Shown here piece by piece: positions 35,700 through 44,774 of a stretch of 64,000 bases of DNA; positions within the stretch are counted from its first letter, which is position 1, and each line of letters starts with the position of its first letter. A program made the position numbers and the translations under genes. The notes beneath the pieces are model-generated. The model made no database searches, was not told where the DNA came from, and was given only the letters and a program-made list of their open reading frames with translations. This DNA comes from SFDP01 sp051653625 (GTDB lineage Bacteria > Bacillota > Clostridia > Lachnospirales > Lachnospiraceae): contig JBOFWM010000010.1 of NCBI GenBank assembly GCA_051653625.1, positions 1 through 64,000 of the forward strand. The letters are read 5' to 3'.

Positions 35700-37079
35700 A
35701 TGTTTAAAATTAGTTTTGATCATCCAATTCATATCTATTTTATTGGTATTGGTGGCATTAGCATGAGTGGTTTAGCTCATATCTTACACAAAAGAAACTT
35801 TAAAATATCTGGTTCTGACGGAACAAAAAGTGAATTAACAAATGAATTAGAAAAAGAAGGAGTTACTATTTATTATGCACAAAGAAAAGAAAATATATCT
35901 CCTTCTTTTGATTTAATCGTATATACTGCTGCAATTAAAGAAGATCATCCTGAGTATATTGCAGCACTAGAACAAAATATTCCAATGATTAGTAGGGCTC
36001 AATTGTTAGGCCAATTAATGGATAATTATAAGAATTCAATTGCAGTTAGTGGTACTCACGGAAAAACTACGACAACTTCTATGATTTCTGAAATTTTACT
36101 TGCTGCCGATGTCGATCCAACTCTATCAATCGGTGGTATATTAAATTCGATTGGCGGAAATATTCGTATTGGAAATTCTGAATATTTTTTAACAGAGGCT
36201 TGTGAATATACAAATAGTTTCTTGAATTTTAATCCTAAAATTGGAATTATATTAAATATAGAAGAAGATCATCTTGATTTCTTTAAAGATATAGAGGAAA
36301 TTAGAAGTTCCTTCTTACAATTTGCACAAAGAATACCACAAGAAGGTATGTTAATTATAAATGGTGAAATTGATTCTTTTGAAGAAATTACAAATACGCT
36401 CCATTGTACTATTATTACGTATGGTTTTAATGAAACAGATACTTATTATGCAACCGATATTTCTTATAATACACTTGGGCACCCAAGCTTTTTTGTTACA
36501 GGCCCAAATTTTACGAATTATCCATTTACATTATCCGTACCAGGAATGCACAATATTTCAAATGCACTTGCCGCAATTGCAATGAGTTCTCAATTAGGTT
36601 TTCCTCTAGATACAATCTATGAGGGATTAAAAGGATTTGTTGGTACAAAAAGACGTTTTGAATTTAAAGGAATGTTAGGTGGCGTTACAATTGTGGATGA
36701 TTATGCACATCATCCAACTGAAATTGACGCAACTCTATCTGCTATAAAGAATTATGATCATGCACGATGTTTTTGTGTTTTTCAACCACACACTTATACA
36801 CGTACAAAATCGTTTTTAAAAGAGTTTGCAATTTCTTTAAGCAAAGCAGATGTTGTAATTTTAACTGATATTTATGCTGCAAGAGAAACGGATACTCTTG
36901 GTATATCTTCAAAAGATTTACAAAATGAAATACATTCTTTAGGAAAAGATTGTTATTTATTCCATTCTTTTGATGAAATCGAAAATTTTATTTTAGAAAA
37001 TTGTTCCACAGGTGATTTGTTGATAACTATGGGGGCTGGAGACGTTGTAAAACTTGGAGAACATCTGTTATCCCTATAG
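35700..37079 (+). CDS. murC: UDP-N-acetylmuramate--L-alanine ligase
   Basis: MurC starts the peptidoglycan stem peptide by adding L-Ala to UDP-MurNAc. The 459-residue Mur ligase has the N-terminal IGIGGISMSGLAHIL, the ATP loop SGTHGKTTTTSMI (about residues 116-128), the EACEYTNSFL segment and the C-terminal DDYAHHPTEIDATL motif. It is the first gene of a plus-strand block in a mostly minus-strand window. DnaA boxes begin directly after its stop codon. Confidence 0.97.
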   Translation: MFKISFDHPIHIYFIGIGGISMSGLAHILHKRNFKISGSDGTKSELTNELEKEGVTIYYAQRKENISPSFDLIVYTAAIKEDHPEYIAALEQNIPMISRAQLLGQLMDNYKNSIAVSGTHGKTTTTSMISEILLAADVDPTLSIGGILNSIGGNIRIGNSEYFLTEACEYTNSFLNFNPKIGIILNIEEDHLDFFKDIEEIRSSFLQFAQRIPQEGMLIINGEIDSFEEITNTLHCTIITYGFNETDTYYATDISYNTLGHPSFFVTGPNFTNYPFTLSVPGMHNISNALAAIAMSSQLGFPLDTIYEGLKGFVGTKRRFEFKGMLGGVTIVDDYAHHPTEIDATLSAIKNYDHARCFCVFQPHTYTRTKSFLKEFAISLSKADVVILTDIYAARETDTLGISSKDLQNEIHSLGKDCYLFHSFDEIENFILENCSTGDLLITMGAGDVVKLGEHLLSL

Positions 37080-37192
37080 TTATCCACATTATCCACAGTT
37101 CTATTGTGTATATCTTTGTGGATTTAAATACAATTTTTCTACAGAATATACTCGTTTTTTTGTTATTTTCCACACTCTCCACATTATCCACA
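37080..37192 (+). promoter_or_regulatory. DnaA-box cluster upstream of the helicase-loader genes
   Basis: Perfect TTATCCACA boxes lie at 37080-37088, 37089-37097 and 37184-37192. TTTTCCACA (37166-37174) has one mismatch and CTCTCCACA (37175-37183) has two, so 37166-37192 is three contiguous nine-base units. On the minus strand are ATATACACA (37105-37113, one mismatch) and AAATCCACA (37117-37125, two). A very AT-rich stretch follows to 37322. It accounts for most of the 243-bp gap between murC and the dnaD-like gene. Confidence 0.85.
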
Positions 37193-37260
37193 AAGTAATT
37201 AAATCCTAATAAAAATAAGGGTTTTTAACACTTTTATGTATTTTCTTTTTTTTCAAACTA

Positions 37261-37269
37261 TGATATACT
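37261..37269 (+). promoter_or_regulatory. Possible extended -10 promoter of the dnaD-like gene
   Basis: TGATATACT at 37261-37269 fits an extended -10 (TGnTATAAT, one mismatch), 54 bp before the start codon. No good -35 is visible. It lies 69 bp downstream of the last DnaA box. Confidence 0.35.
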
Positions 37270-37322
37270 TCATTTGCTTTGAATAAATTTAGGAAAATGT
37301 AATATTGGGGGAATGAATTTTT

Positions 37323-38354
37323 ATGAATAAAATATTAATTACAAACAACCATAGCTACGATGTAACTATGGTTTCTAATTATTTTATTGACCATTATATG
37401 TCAGATGCAAACGATGCACAGCTTAAAGTGTATCTATTTCTTTTGCGAGCACAAAATAATAATGGTTCTTTTTGTATTGCCGATATTGCTGATAAATTTA
37501 ATCATACAGAAAAAGAAATTATACGATCAATATCTTATTGGGAAAAAAAGAATTTATTATCTGTTACATATGATGATAATAAAAATATCACTTCCATTTC
37601 TTTACAAAAAATAGAGATTGAAATTGATAAAAGTCACACTCCTATCGTAACAATTGTGCCACCGCTTCAGTCTACGAATTCTGATGATAAAATATTTAAA
37701 AAACCAGACTATTCTTTGGACGAATTAAAGGCCTTTAAAAACGCGGATAATACATCTGCTCTCATTTTTATTGCAGAACAATATCTAGGAAAAACATTAA
37801 GCGCCAATGATATTCGTTCACTTTTATTTATATCAAGTACGCTTGCTTTTTCGTTTGATCTTTTAGACTACTTATTACAATATTGCGTAGATCGAAATAA
37901 AAGAGATTTCCGATATATTGAAAAAGTAGCAATTTCTTGGGCAGAACAAGAGATCAAAACTCCAAAACAAGCAACAGAAGTTTCTTCTAAATATGACAAG
38001 TCCGTATATAGCGTAATGAATGCATTAGGAAAACAAAATAATCCTACAAAAACAGAATTAGATTTTATTCAACGTTGGAATAAAGAATATCATTTTACGA
38101 ATGATATTATTCTTACTGCATGCGAAAGAACAGTACTTGCTACAGATAAGCATCGTTTTGAATATGCAGATAAAATTTTATCGCGCTGGAAAAGTGCTGG
38201 AGTAAAACATGTTGATGATATAAAGACGCTAGATACTTCTTTTTATTCGAATAAATCACAAAAGACACAAACGTCTCAAAAGAATAAATTTAATCAATTC
38301 ACACAAAATGATTATGATTTTGAAGCACTAGAACGAGAACTTCTTCATAATTGA
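37323..38354 (+). CDS. DnaD/DnaB-like replication initiation protein
   Basis: The 343-residue protein has an N-terminal winged-helix part (about residues 20-100, ending SYWEKKNLLSV). Two helical DnaD-type (DnaB_2) domains follow, about 125-222 (YIEKVAISWAEQEIKT) and 230-310 (LDFIQRWNKEYHF, ILSRWKSAGV). This layout matches the DnaB/DnaD helicase-loading proteins of Firmicutes, which act between DnaA and the replicative helicase. It is followed 19 bp later by the DnaI-like loader, as dnaB-dnaI in Bacillus. The ribosome-binding site (GGGGG) is weak in form. Confidence 0.87.
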   Translation: MNKILITNNHSYDVTMVSNYFIDHYMSDANDAQLKVYLFLLRAQNNNGSFCIADIADKFNHTEKEIIRSISYWEKKNLLSVTYDDNKNITSISLQKIEIEIDKSHTPIVTIVPPLQSTNSDDKIFKKPDYSLDELKAFKNADNTSALIFIAEQYLGKTLSANDIRSLLFISSTLAFSFDLLDYLLQYCVDRNKRDFRYIEKVAISWAEQEIKTPKQATEVSSKYDKSVYSVMNALGKQNNPTKTELDFIQRWNKEYHFTNDIILTACERTVLATDKHRFEYADKILSRWKSAGVKHVDDIKTLDTSFYSNKSQKTQTSQKNKFNQFTQNDYDFEALERELLHN

Positions 38355-38373
38355 TCATAAGGAAGGATACTTA

Positions 38374-39351
38374 ATGTCATTAACAAATTCTCAATATAAT
38401 ACTATCATGCACGATTATACTAGTAGGCAAAGTAAAAATCATCAGCTTTATTTAGAGCGCCTAGAAGCCATGCATCGTTTCGTACCCGAATTAAAAAATT
38501 TAGAAGATCAAATAACATCTTGTTCCATTTCCTTAGCCAAAAACAAAGCTCTAGGAATTGATGAACAATCGGATTCTATACGAGATACTTTAAAACAATT
38601 ACAAGATAAGAAAGAACATCTTCTTCTCTCGAAAGGTTTTTCATTAAAGGATTTAGAACCTTCTTATGATTGTATGGAATGTCTCGATACTGGTTATATT
38701 AATAATCAAAAATGTACTTGTTTCAAGCAAGCAATTATCAAACTATTGTACAAGCAATCTAATATTCAAGAATTATTAGAAGAACAGAATTTTTCTATGC
38801 TCTCTAAAGAGTTTTATACCGGAGAAGACTTGAAGTTTTTTGAACAAACTTTAGAAAATTCTTATTCTTTTATTAAAAATTTTAATTCAGACTTTAATAA
38901 TTTATTTTTTTATGGTACAGTGGGAACTGGAAAATCGTTTCTTTCCGGTTGTATTGCTAAAGAACTGATTGATTTAGGTAACTCCGTTATATACTTTAGT
39001 TCATCAGCACTTATAGAGCAACTTTCTACATATTCTTTTTCTTTTGATTCAAAAGACAAAGATATATTAAGTGATATGTATAACGATTTATATTGTTGCG
39101 ATCTTTTAATTATCGATGATTTGGGAACAGAACTTACAACTGCTTTCACATCCTCTCAATTATTTTCTTGTTTAAATGAAAGAATTATGAGAAAAAAATC
39201 AACCATAATTTCTACTAATTTATCTTTAAAGGATTTGCAAGACCGATATTCTGACAGAATATTTTCTAGAATTACAAGTAACTTTTTACTTTGTAAAATG
39301 GTTGGACCAGATATTAGAATGTTAAAAAAACGATTAGAACACAGAAAGTGA
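38374..39351 (+). CDS. dnaI: DnaI/DnaC-like helicase-loader ATPase
   Basis: This AAA+ protein loads the replicative helicase at origins. The 325 residues contain an N-terminal helical region, a zinc-binding cysteine set (C100, C103, C114, C116 in CMECLDTGY and CTC), Walker A GTVGTGKSF (181-189) and Walker B LLIIDDLG (244-251). Sensor residues lie in TIISTNLS and RIFSRI. The zinc motif before the ATPase domain is typical of the DnaI type. AAGGAAGGA precedes the ATG. It lies directly between the DnaD/DnaB-like gene and prs. Confidence 0.92.
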   Translation: MSLTNSQYNTIMHDYTSRQSKNHQLYLERLEAMHRFVPELKNLEDQITSCSISLAKNKALGIDEQSDSIRDTLKQLQDKKEHLLLSKGFSLKDLEPSYDCMECLDTGYINNQKCTCFKQAIIKLLYKQSNIQELLEEQNFSMLSKEFYTGEDLKFFEQTLENSYSFIKNFNSDFNNLFFYGTVGTGKSFLSGCIAKELIDLGNSVIYFSSSALIEQLSTYSFSFDSKDKDILSDMYNDLYCCDLLIIDDLGTELTTAFTSSQLFSCLNERIMRKKSTIISTNLSLKDLQDRYSDRIFSRITSNFLLCKMVGPDIRMLKKRLEHRK

Positions 39352-39361
39352 GGAATCTCTC

Positions 39362-40549
39362 ATGTTAAAACGCCAAGAAAAGCGTAATTTAGAATCCATC
39401 CCAGTAGGAACGTTAGGTATGATCCCTTTAAAAAGTTCTGAAAAACTTGGAAAAAAAATAGATGAATATCTTGTTCAGTGGAGAACAGAACGTGAAAATG
39501 AACACAAAGATAATTTGGCTTTTTCAGGATATCAACGCAATTCATATATTTTAACTAGTCAAACACCACGTTTTGGTTCAGGTGAAGCAAAAGGGGTTAT
39601 CTTAGAATCTGTAAGAGGTAGCGATTTATTTATTTTAGTGGATGTATGTAACTATAGTTTAACCTATAATTTATTTACAAATGTAAATAGAATGTCTCCA
39701 GACGATCATTATCAAGATTTAAAAAGAATAATTGCAGCAGTCGGTGGAAAAGCTCGAAGAATCACTGTAATTATGCCTTTTTTATACGAAAGCCGTCAAC
39801 ACAAGAGAACAACTAGAGAATCTCTTGACTGTGCTATAGCATTACAAGAACTTGTTGGAATGGGCGTTGATAATATTATTACATTTGATGCACATGATCC
39901 TCGTGTACAAAATGCTATTCCATTACATGGATTTGAAACAATTCAACCTGCTTATCAATTTATTAAAAATCTACTTTTAAATGTAAATGATTTATCACTT
40001 GACTCAGCAAATATGATGGTTGTAAGCCCTGATGAAGGCGGAATGAGTCGTGCAATTTATATTGCCAATGTTCTAGGTCTTGATATGGGAATGTTTTACA
40101 AAAGAAGAGATTATACAAAAATTATTAATGGACGTAATCCTATTATTGCACATGAATTTTTAGGACCAAGTGTTGAAGGAAAAGATATCATTATTATTGA
40201 TGATATGATTTCATCTGGAGAAAGTGTTATTGAAGTTGCAGCAGCCTTAAAAGAAAGAAAAGCAAAACGAATTTTTGTTTTTTCTACCTTCGGTCTTTTT
40301 ACAAATGGTTTAGAACGTTTTGATAAAGCTTATGAACAAGGTATTATTACTCGTATCATTACAACAAATGTGATTTATCAAACGCCAGAACTACTAGAAC
40401 GCGAATGGTACATCGATTGTGATATGAGTAAATATATTGCATTTATTATTGATACATTAAACCATGATACTTCTATTAGTGACTTATTAGATCAAAATGA
40501 AAGAATACAAACTATTGTAACTCAATATAAAAATGGTGACTTAAATTAA
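39362..40549 (+). CDS. prs: Ribose-phosphate pyrophosphokinase, long form
   Basis: PRPP synthetase transfers pyrophosphate from ATP to ribose-5-phosphate. The 395-residue protein is longer than the usual 310-320, with extra N-terminal sequence (about 60 residues) and insertions. Catalytic features remain: PFLYESRQHKRTTRES, VSPDEGGMSRA and the PRPP loop DDMISSGES. This long form is familiar from Lachnospiraceae-type genomes. GAGG precedes the ATG, 10 bases after the loader gene, so the three are cotranscribed. In Bacillus prs lies in the spoVG-pth neighbourhood, 5-6 kb away here. Confidence 0.92.
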   Translation: MLKRQEKRNLESIPVGTLGMIPLKSSEKLGKKIDEYLVQWRTERENEHKDNLAFSGYQRNSYILTSQTPRFGSGEAKGVILESVRGSDLFILVDVCNYSLTYNLFTNVNRMSPDDHYQDLKRIIAAVGGKARRITVIMPFLYESRQHKRTTRESLDCAIALQELVGMGVDNIITFDAHDPRVQNAIPLHGFETIQPAYQFIKNLLLNVNDLSLDSANMMVVSPDEGGMSRAIYIANVLGLDMGMFYKRRDYTKIINGRNPIIAHEFLGPSVEGKDIIIIDDMISSGESVIEVAAALKERKAKRIFVFSTFGLFTNGLERFDKAYEQGIITRIITTNVIYQTPELLEREWYIDCDMSKYIAFIIDTLNHDTSISDLLDQNERIQTIVTQYKNGDLN

Positions 40550-40573
40550 AAAAAGAGCATAAGCTCTTTTTTT
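40548..40573. terminator. Bidirectional terminator after prs
   Basis: A perfect 11-bp stem (40548-40558 with 40563-40573) with an ATAA loop has seven A and seven T at its ends, between convergent prs and the large exported protein gene. Confidence 0.9.
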
Positions 40574-43091
40574 AATTTCTATCTATATAACTTATAAATC
40601 TATTTCCATTTTCTTCAAAAAAAGTTCTTGAATCATTCAACCCTTGTAAATAAATACTTCCTTTTACTGGATCCATTAGAACAATATTTTGTTGATTAAA
40701 TCCAATAATTAATACTGCACTTCCATCATTCAAACTTGCAAGCACAGGTTTATCGCTATTTATATAATAAAGTATCGCATCTAACGTCACCCCTGACAAA
40801 TCTAAAATCTGTTTTTCTGGTAAGGATTCTTCTAAAATCTTATATGGTGTACTACCATTTTGTAACATAATGTCTACATTCCTTGAAACACCTTCATACT
40901 GAAGAATTGTATTAATGCATTGATTCAAACCATCTTCAACTGTAGTGCTTTCATGAATTGTAATTGCCATAATTTGATTTCTTGTAACAAGAGAGCCCTT
41001 TTTATAAATACATACACCATAATCATTTATTACTGAACCCGATATTTCATGTGCATACTGTACAGCCTTCCCCGCTAAAGAAGAGATAAAGGAAATACCA
41101 TTTTTTCCATATACATAAAATCGCTCTTCTCTTTCCTCATTTTCTAATTCAAAGATACGATTTCCTTCATACAAAACTTCTTTCGGAGTCAATACAAGTA
41201 AGTTCTTTGTATCAATACGATTAATTAATTCGATTTGTACAATTTTCTGATATGCTTGTGTTATCACACTTGAAACTTTATTTAGCTCTTCATCAATTTC
41301 TTCATTATAAGTAATTTGGTCATCTCCAATCGTTGTATAACCATTTTGACTTTTTACAACTCTTTTAAGATTCATTAAATTTGATTCAATTGTACTTTCC
41401 ACAACATAAATATTATCCATTTGGTATGATTTTAAAATCTCACCATTTTCATTTTGTATAGTTAAAATATACATCGGAAATAAAATACTTCCTGTAGTTT
41501 CAACTTCAATATCATTACTTTGTGCAATTCCATATACTAAATCTTCTCCCATGAATCCTAATGGCATAATACAAGATTCACTTGGCGCATCAATTCTTCT
41601 TGATGTTCCATCTAATAAATTCATTAATATAAGAGTTTGACTATCATATAATCTATTCCCTTCTTGCCATACAATCATACGATTTGTATCTGAAACTTTA
41701 AAACTTTCTTCTTCAATATCAGATAATACTGTATCTATCTTTTTTTCAATCAAATTTGCACAATACAAATTACCTTCTAGGTAAAAATACAATTCTTGTT
41801 GTTTATTTAAATACATCAACTTTTCTAAATCTACCTTTAATATTTCTGCTGATTTTTTATATGGTACATAGAGTAATTCTTCAATTGCATTTAATACACT
41901 GTCGTAATAATATACAACTAGAGCAACTTCACCTTCATGACGCCCCCGGTTCATATATCCATATACGGAAAATGTAACATTCCCAGTATCTTCCACACTT
42001 AATATTTTATAATAATTTTGATTATGCACATTTCTCTCATCTAGATTATTTAAATCATAAAAAGAAAAGATTCTTGCTAATTTATTTTCCGATATATTAT
42101 AGCTGTATAATCTATTTTGATTTTCAAAAACAACAATGTTGCTTCCTTCACTTTCTTTTTTATTTACTTCCTCATTTGTTATTCCAAGCATAATTTTATT
42201 ATCTGAAAATGATGTAGCTTGTTCATCAAATACTTCATTCATTGTACGCTCAAATGTTAATAAATACATTCGATCACTTGTATAACGCACTCTATAAAAC
42301 TCTTCTACGAAAAAAGTCTTTTTTTGTTTTCCTGTTCCTTGTGTTACTTTATACTCAAGCAAAATATTGGCCGTATGTGTTGATAACTCTTTGATTGTAA
42401 TATTATATTCGCTCTCTTTTGCAACTTCTAAATCTCCCCATTTCACTTGATTATAACTACTATTTATATTCACATAATTTAGAGTTGTATTATCACCTTT
42501 AGAATTTGATTCTAAATACTGTTTGATTTCAAATTCACTTTCTTCCTCAAATGTAGCAGTATGAAACTTTTCTACAAATTCTATTTTATCTATAGAGTGC
42601 AAGTCCACTTCTAATATAATTTGCGTATAATAATAATAGGGGATATCATCAATTGTAAGGATTACAGAAAATAAGTACTCCTCATTGCTGTTAATCAAAT
42701 CTTTCAATTGAACGGAATAGTATAAATTTGAAGTGTCTTGATTTTGTATTAATGTGCCATTTTCAATCAATCTTTCTCCATCTAAACTCCGTATTTCATA
42801 TTTAATAGAATCAATTTCAACATCTTTATGATCCAAATAAAATGAAACAACTCGATCTTCTTTTATTGGAGTAATTCCATCTTTAATATAACTTTCATTC
42901 ATTCTTTCTTTATATCCAAACATTCTATTCATAAGGTGGCCTTCATAAGACATCTTAATCGTTGGAATGGTAGCTTCACTCATTTCTAGTGTCATATCTG
43001 TATTTCCTTGATTTAAATAAATACTAAATATTATTATAGAAATGAAAAATGTCAAAGAAAAAACAACAATTTTAACGATATTTCTTTTCAT
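40572..43091 (-). CDS. Large membrane-anchored protein with degenerate C39-like domain
   Basis: The 839-residue protein has one N-terminal helix (about residues 8-27) and a long extracytoplasmic part. Residues 60-290 look beta-rich. Residues 290-690 have repeated strands like a beta-propeller (NRLYSYNISENKLARIF, QELYFYLEGNLYCANL). The C-terminal 135 residues resemble a C39-type papain-like peptidase: Cys725 in NQCINTILQYEGV, then KPVLASLNDGSAVLIIGFN and VLMDP. The expected histidine before the AVLIIGF strand is Ser791, so protease activity is doubtful. I know no characterised homologue. It follows the methyltransferase gene by eight bases. Confidence 0.7.
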   Translation of the reverse strand: MKRNIVKIVVFSLTFFISIIIFSIYLNQGNTDMTLEMSEATIPTIKMSYEGHLMNRMFGYKERMNESYIKDGITPIKEDRVVSFYLDHKDVEIDSIKYEIRSLDGERLIENGTLIQNQDTSNLYYSVQLKDLINSNEEYLFSVILTIDDIPYYYYTQIILEVDLHSIDKIEFVEKFHTATFEEESEFEIKQYLESNSKGDNTTLNYVNINSSYNQVKWGDLEVAKESEYNITIKELSTHTANILLEYKVTQGTGKQKKTFFVEEFYRVRYTSDRMYLLTFERTMNEVFDEQATSFSDNKIMLGITNEEVNKKESEGSNIVVFENQNRLYSYNISENKLARIFSFYDLNNLDERNVHNQNYYKILSVEDTGNVTFSVYGYMNRGRHEGEVALVVYYYDSVLNAIEELLYVPYKKSAEILKVDLEKLMYLNKQQELYFYLEGNLYCANLIEKKIDTVLSDIEEESFKVSDTNRMIVWQEGNRLYDSQTLILMNLLDGTSRRIDAPSESCIMPLGFMGEDLVYGIAQSNDIEVETTGSILFPMYILTIQNENGEILKSYQMDNIYVVESTIESNLMNLKRVVKSQNGYTTIGDDQITYNEEIDEELNKVSSVITQAYQKIVQIELINRIDTKNLLVLTPKEVLYEGNRIFELENEEREERFYVYGKNGISFISSLAGKAVQYAHEISGSVINDYGVCIYKKGSLVTRNQIMAITIHESTTVEDGLNQCINTILQYEGVSRNVDIMLQNGSTPYKILEESLPEKQILDLSGVTLDAILYYINSDKPVLASLNDGSAVLIIGFNQQNIVLMDPVKGSIYLQGLNDSRTFFEENGNRFISYIDRN

Positions 43092-43099
43092 TTATTTCT

Positions 43100-44254
43100 C
43101 TATTCCTCTTGTTTTAAAAGCTTTTGCAAGGTTGTTTCAATATTAAATTTCTCACAGAAAGATTCTAATTTTTCATAATTTGATTTATCATCCGACTCTT
43201 TTACAGCTCGTATCAAAATATTTTTTGGTGTATGCTCCATATCAATAAATTCCATCACAGAAACATCATATCCTTCGTTTTCAAGCAAATTTGCTCTAAT
43301 TGCATCTGTAAATAAAGAAGACATTCGTTCTTTTATTAAACCGTATTTTAATATTGTATCAAATTCTTTTGATTTTATTTGTCCATTTATTTCATGTTGA
43401 CAACATGGCACTGCAAAAATTACTTTTGCATTCCATCTTATTGCCTTATAAAGAGCATAATCTGTTGCTGTATCACATGCATGAAGTGTAACAACCATAT
43501 CAACAGATTCTAATTCTTCATAATTTGAAATATCACCAACTTGAAAAGATAAATCATCATATCCATATTGTTTTGATAATGCATTGCATTTTGCAATAAC
43601 ATCCTCTTTCAAATCTAAGCCTATGATAGAAACTTCTCTATGATTCATTATTTTCAAAAAATAATATAGTGCAAATGTTAAGTACGATTTTCCACATCCA
43701 AAATCAATAATTTTAATCATGCGATCCGAAGGTAATTTATACAGAATATCTTGTACAAATTCTAAATATCTATTTATTTGTCTAAACTTATCATATTTTT
43801 GTTTTAAAATTTTTCCGTCTTTTCCTTGTACGTTTAAATCTAAAAGAAACGGTACAACAGTTCCTTCTTCAATAATATAACGTTTTGATTTGTTATGTTC
43901 TAACGTCACATGCTCTCTTTTCTCTTTTTCTTGAATTGCCTTTTTCTTAACTGTTATCGTTCCCTTTTTACTAATCAAAACATTCGCATTAAAATCCTGA
44001 TGTTTTATTTCCATTTGCATAAAATTTGTAATTACTTCTGTCAAAATATATTCTATTACCTCTTTTTTATCCATATTGCTATGAAAGACCTGTTTTTTTG
44101 TGAAACTCTCTATTTGAAATAGAATTTCATTTTTTATTAAAACAGGTCTAATTTTTATTTTAACTATTTTGTCTTTTATACGAGGATTACTTACAATCAC
44201 TTGGCATAATCTCTCATTTATCATTTCATTGCATAATAATTCTATTTTTTCCAT
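43100..44254 (-). CDS. SAM-dependent methyltransferase (PF13679-like)
   Basis: The 384-residue protein has a roughly 150-residue N-terminal part and a Rossmann methyltransferase domain. SAM motif I is IIDFGCGKSYLTFAL (about residues 182-196), followed by VSIIGLDLKEDVI and VTLHACDTATDYAL. AVPCCQHEIN comes next. This combination, especially LHACDTATD and CCQHE, is typical of the PF13679 methyltransferases, whose substrate (RNA or protein) is mostly unknown. It precedes the large exported protein gene closely, though the two act in different compartments. Confidence 0.85.
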   Translation of the reverse strand: MEKIELLCNEMINERLCQVIVSNPRIKDKIVKIKIRPVLIKNEILFQIESFTKKQVFHSNMDKKEVIEYILTEVITNFMQMEIKHQDFNANVLISKKGTITVKKKAIQEKEKREHVTLEHNKSKRYIIEEGTVVPFLLDLNVQGKDGKILKQKYDKFRQINRYLEFVQDILYKLPSDRMIKIIDFGCGKSYLTFALYYFLKIMNHREVSIIGLDLKEDVIAKCNALSKQYGYDDLSFQVGDISNYEELESVDMVVTLHACDTATDYALYKAIRWNAKVIFAVPCCQHEINGQIKSKEFDTILKYGLIKERMSSLFTDAIRANLLENEGYDVSVMEFIDMEHTPKNILIRAVKESDDKSNYEKLESFCEKFNIETTLQKLLKQEE

Positions 44255-44306
44255 TGTGTTTCCTTTTTATTATATATTTCACTTACTTTACTAGTGTAAT
44301 ATTTTT

Positions 44307-44684
44307 TTAATAAAACCTCAATATATTATTTTTATTTTCATACCTTTTTTTAAATATTTCATACATTAATATCAATTCTATATATTCAATTTCTTCTAAT
44401 CGTTCCTCATTGCAAACAATTTTATTTTCATTTTCCTTTTCAATAGCGGATAATACTTGCCCCGCTAATTGTCTAATCAAAAATTTATCAGGATATTCAT
44501 CGTAAATAAAACTTCCTCTATAATCAATCCGATTCAAATGTTTTACAATTTCTTTTTGATATATTTTTGCTTTTGCTGGGTAATTTTGTTGAATATATTC
44601 AAGATCTCTTTTTTTATTATCACATTCTTCATAAGAAATTGGTAGTGGATACGTCATAAAAAATGGTAATGGCTGGTTTTGCAT
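44307..44684 (-). CDS. Conserved hypothetical protein
   Basis: From ATG 44684 this gives 125 residues; open sequence extends to 44756 but lies across the atp terminator. A GGGAG site is 12 bases upstream, rather far. The N-terminus is rich in proline and aromatics (QNQPLPFFMTYPLPISY), then helical, with RDLEYIQQNYPAKAKIYQ and IDYRGSFIYDEYPDKFLIRQLAGQV. Similar short proteins with the SFIYDEYPD motif occur in Clostridia; no function is known to me. It may carry its own promoter after the atp terminator. Confidence 0.65.
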   Translation of the reverse strand: MQNQPLPFFMTYPLPISYEECDNKKRDLEYIQQNYPAKAKIYQKEIVKHLNRIDYRGSFIYDEYPDKFLIRQLAGQVLSAIEKENENKIVCNEERLEEIEYIELILMYEIFKKRYENKNNILRFY

Positions 44685-44736
44685 AACAAATACGTTCTCC
44701 CTTTTATATCTTACTGTATAGTATGCATAGTGAAAA

Positions 44737-44772
44737 AAAAAGTACTTAATTATCAAAAATTAAGTACTTTTT
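44737..44772 (-). terminator. Terminator of the atp operon
   Basis: A perfect 15-bp stem (44737-44751 with 44758-44772) with a six-base loop lies just after the atpC stop codon and ends in a run of nine T on the minus strand. Confidence 0.92.
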
Positions 44773-44774
44773 CT

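Noticed and set aside
37068..37076. TTATCCCTA at the end of murC as another DnaA box
   Set aside because: Two mismatches at important positions and within coding sequence.
37080..37322. Chromosomal replication origin (oriC) at the DnaA-box cluster
   Set aside because: The boxes and AT-rich flank fit, but dnaA, dnaN and rpmH are absent and genes on both sides run mostly on the minus strand, whereas genes usually diverge from an origin. I keep it as a DnaA-binding regulatory region.
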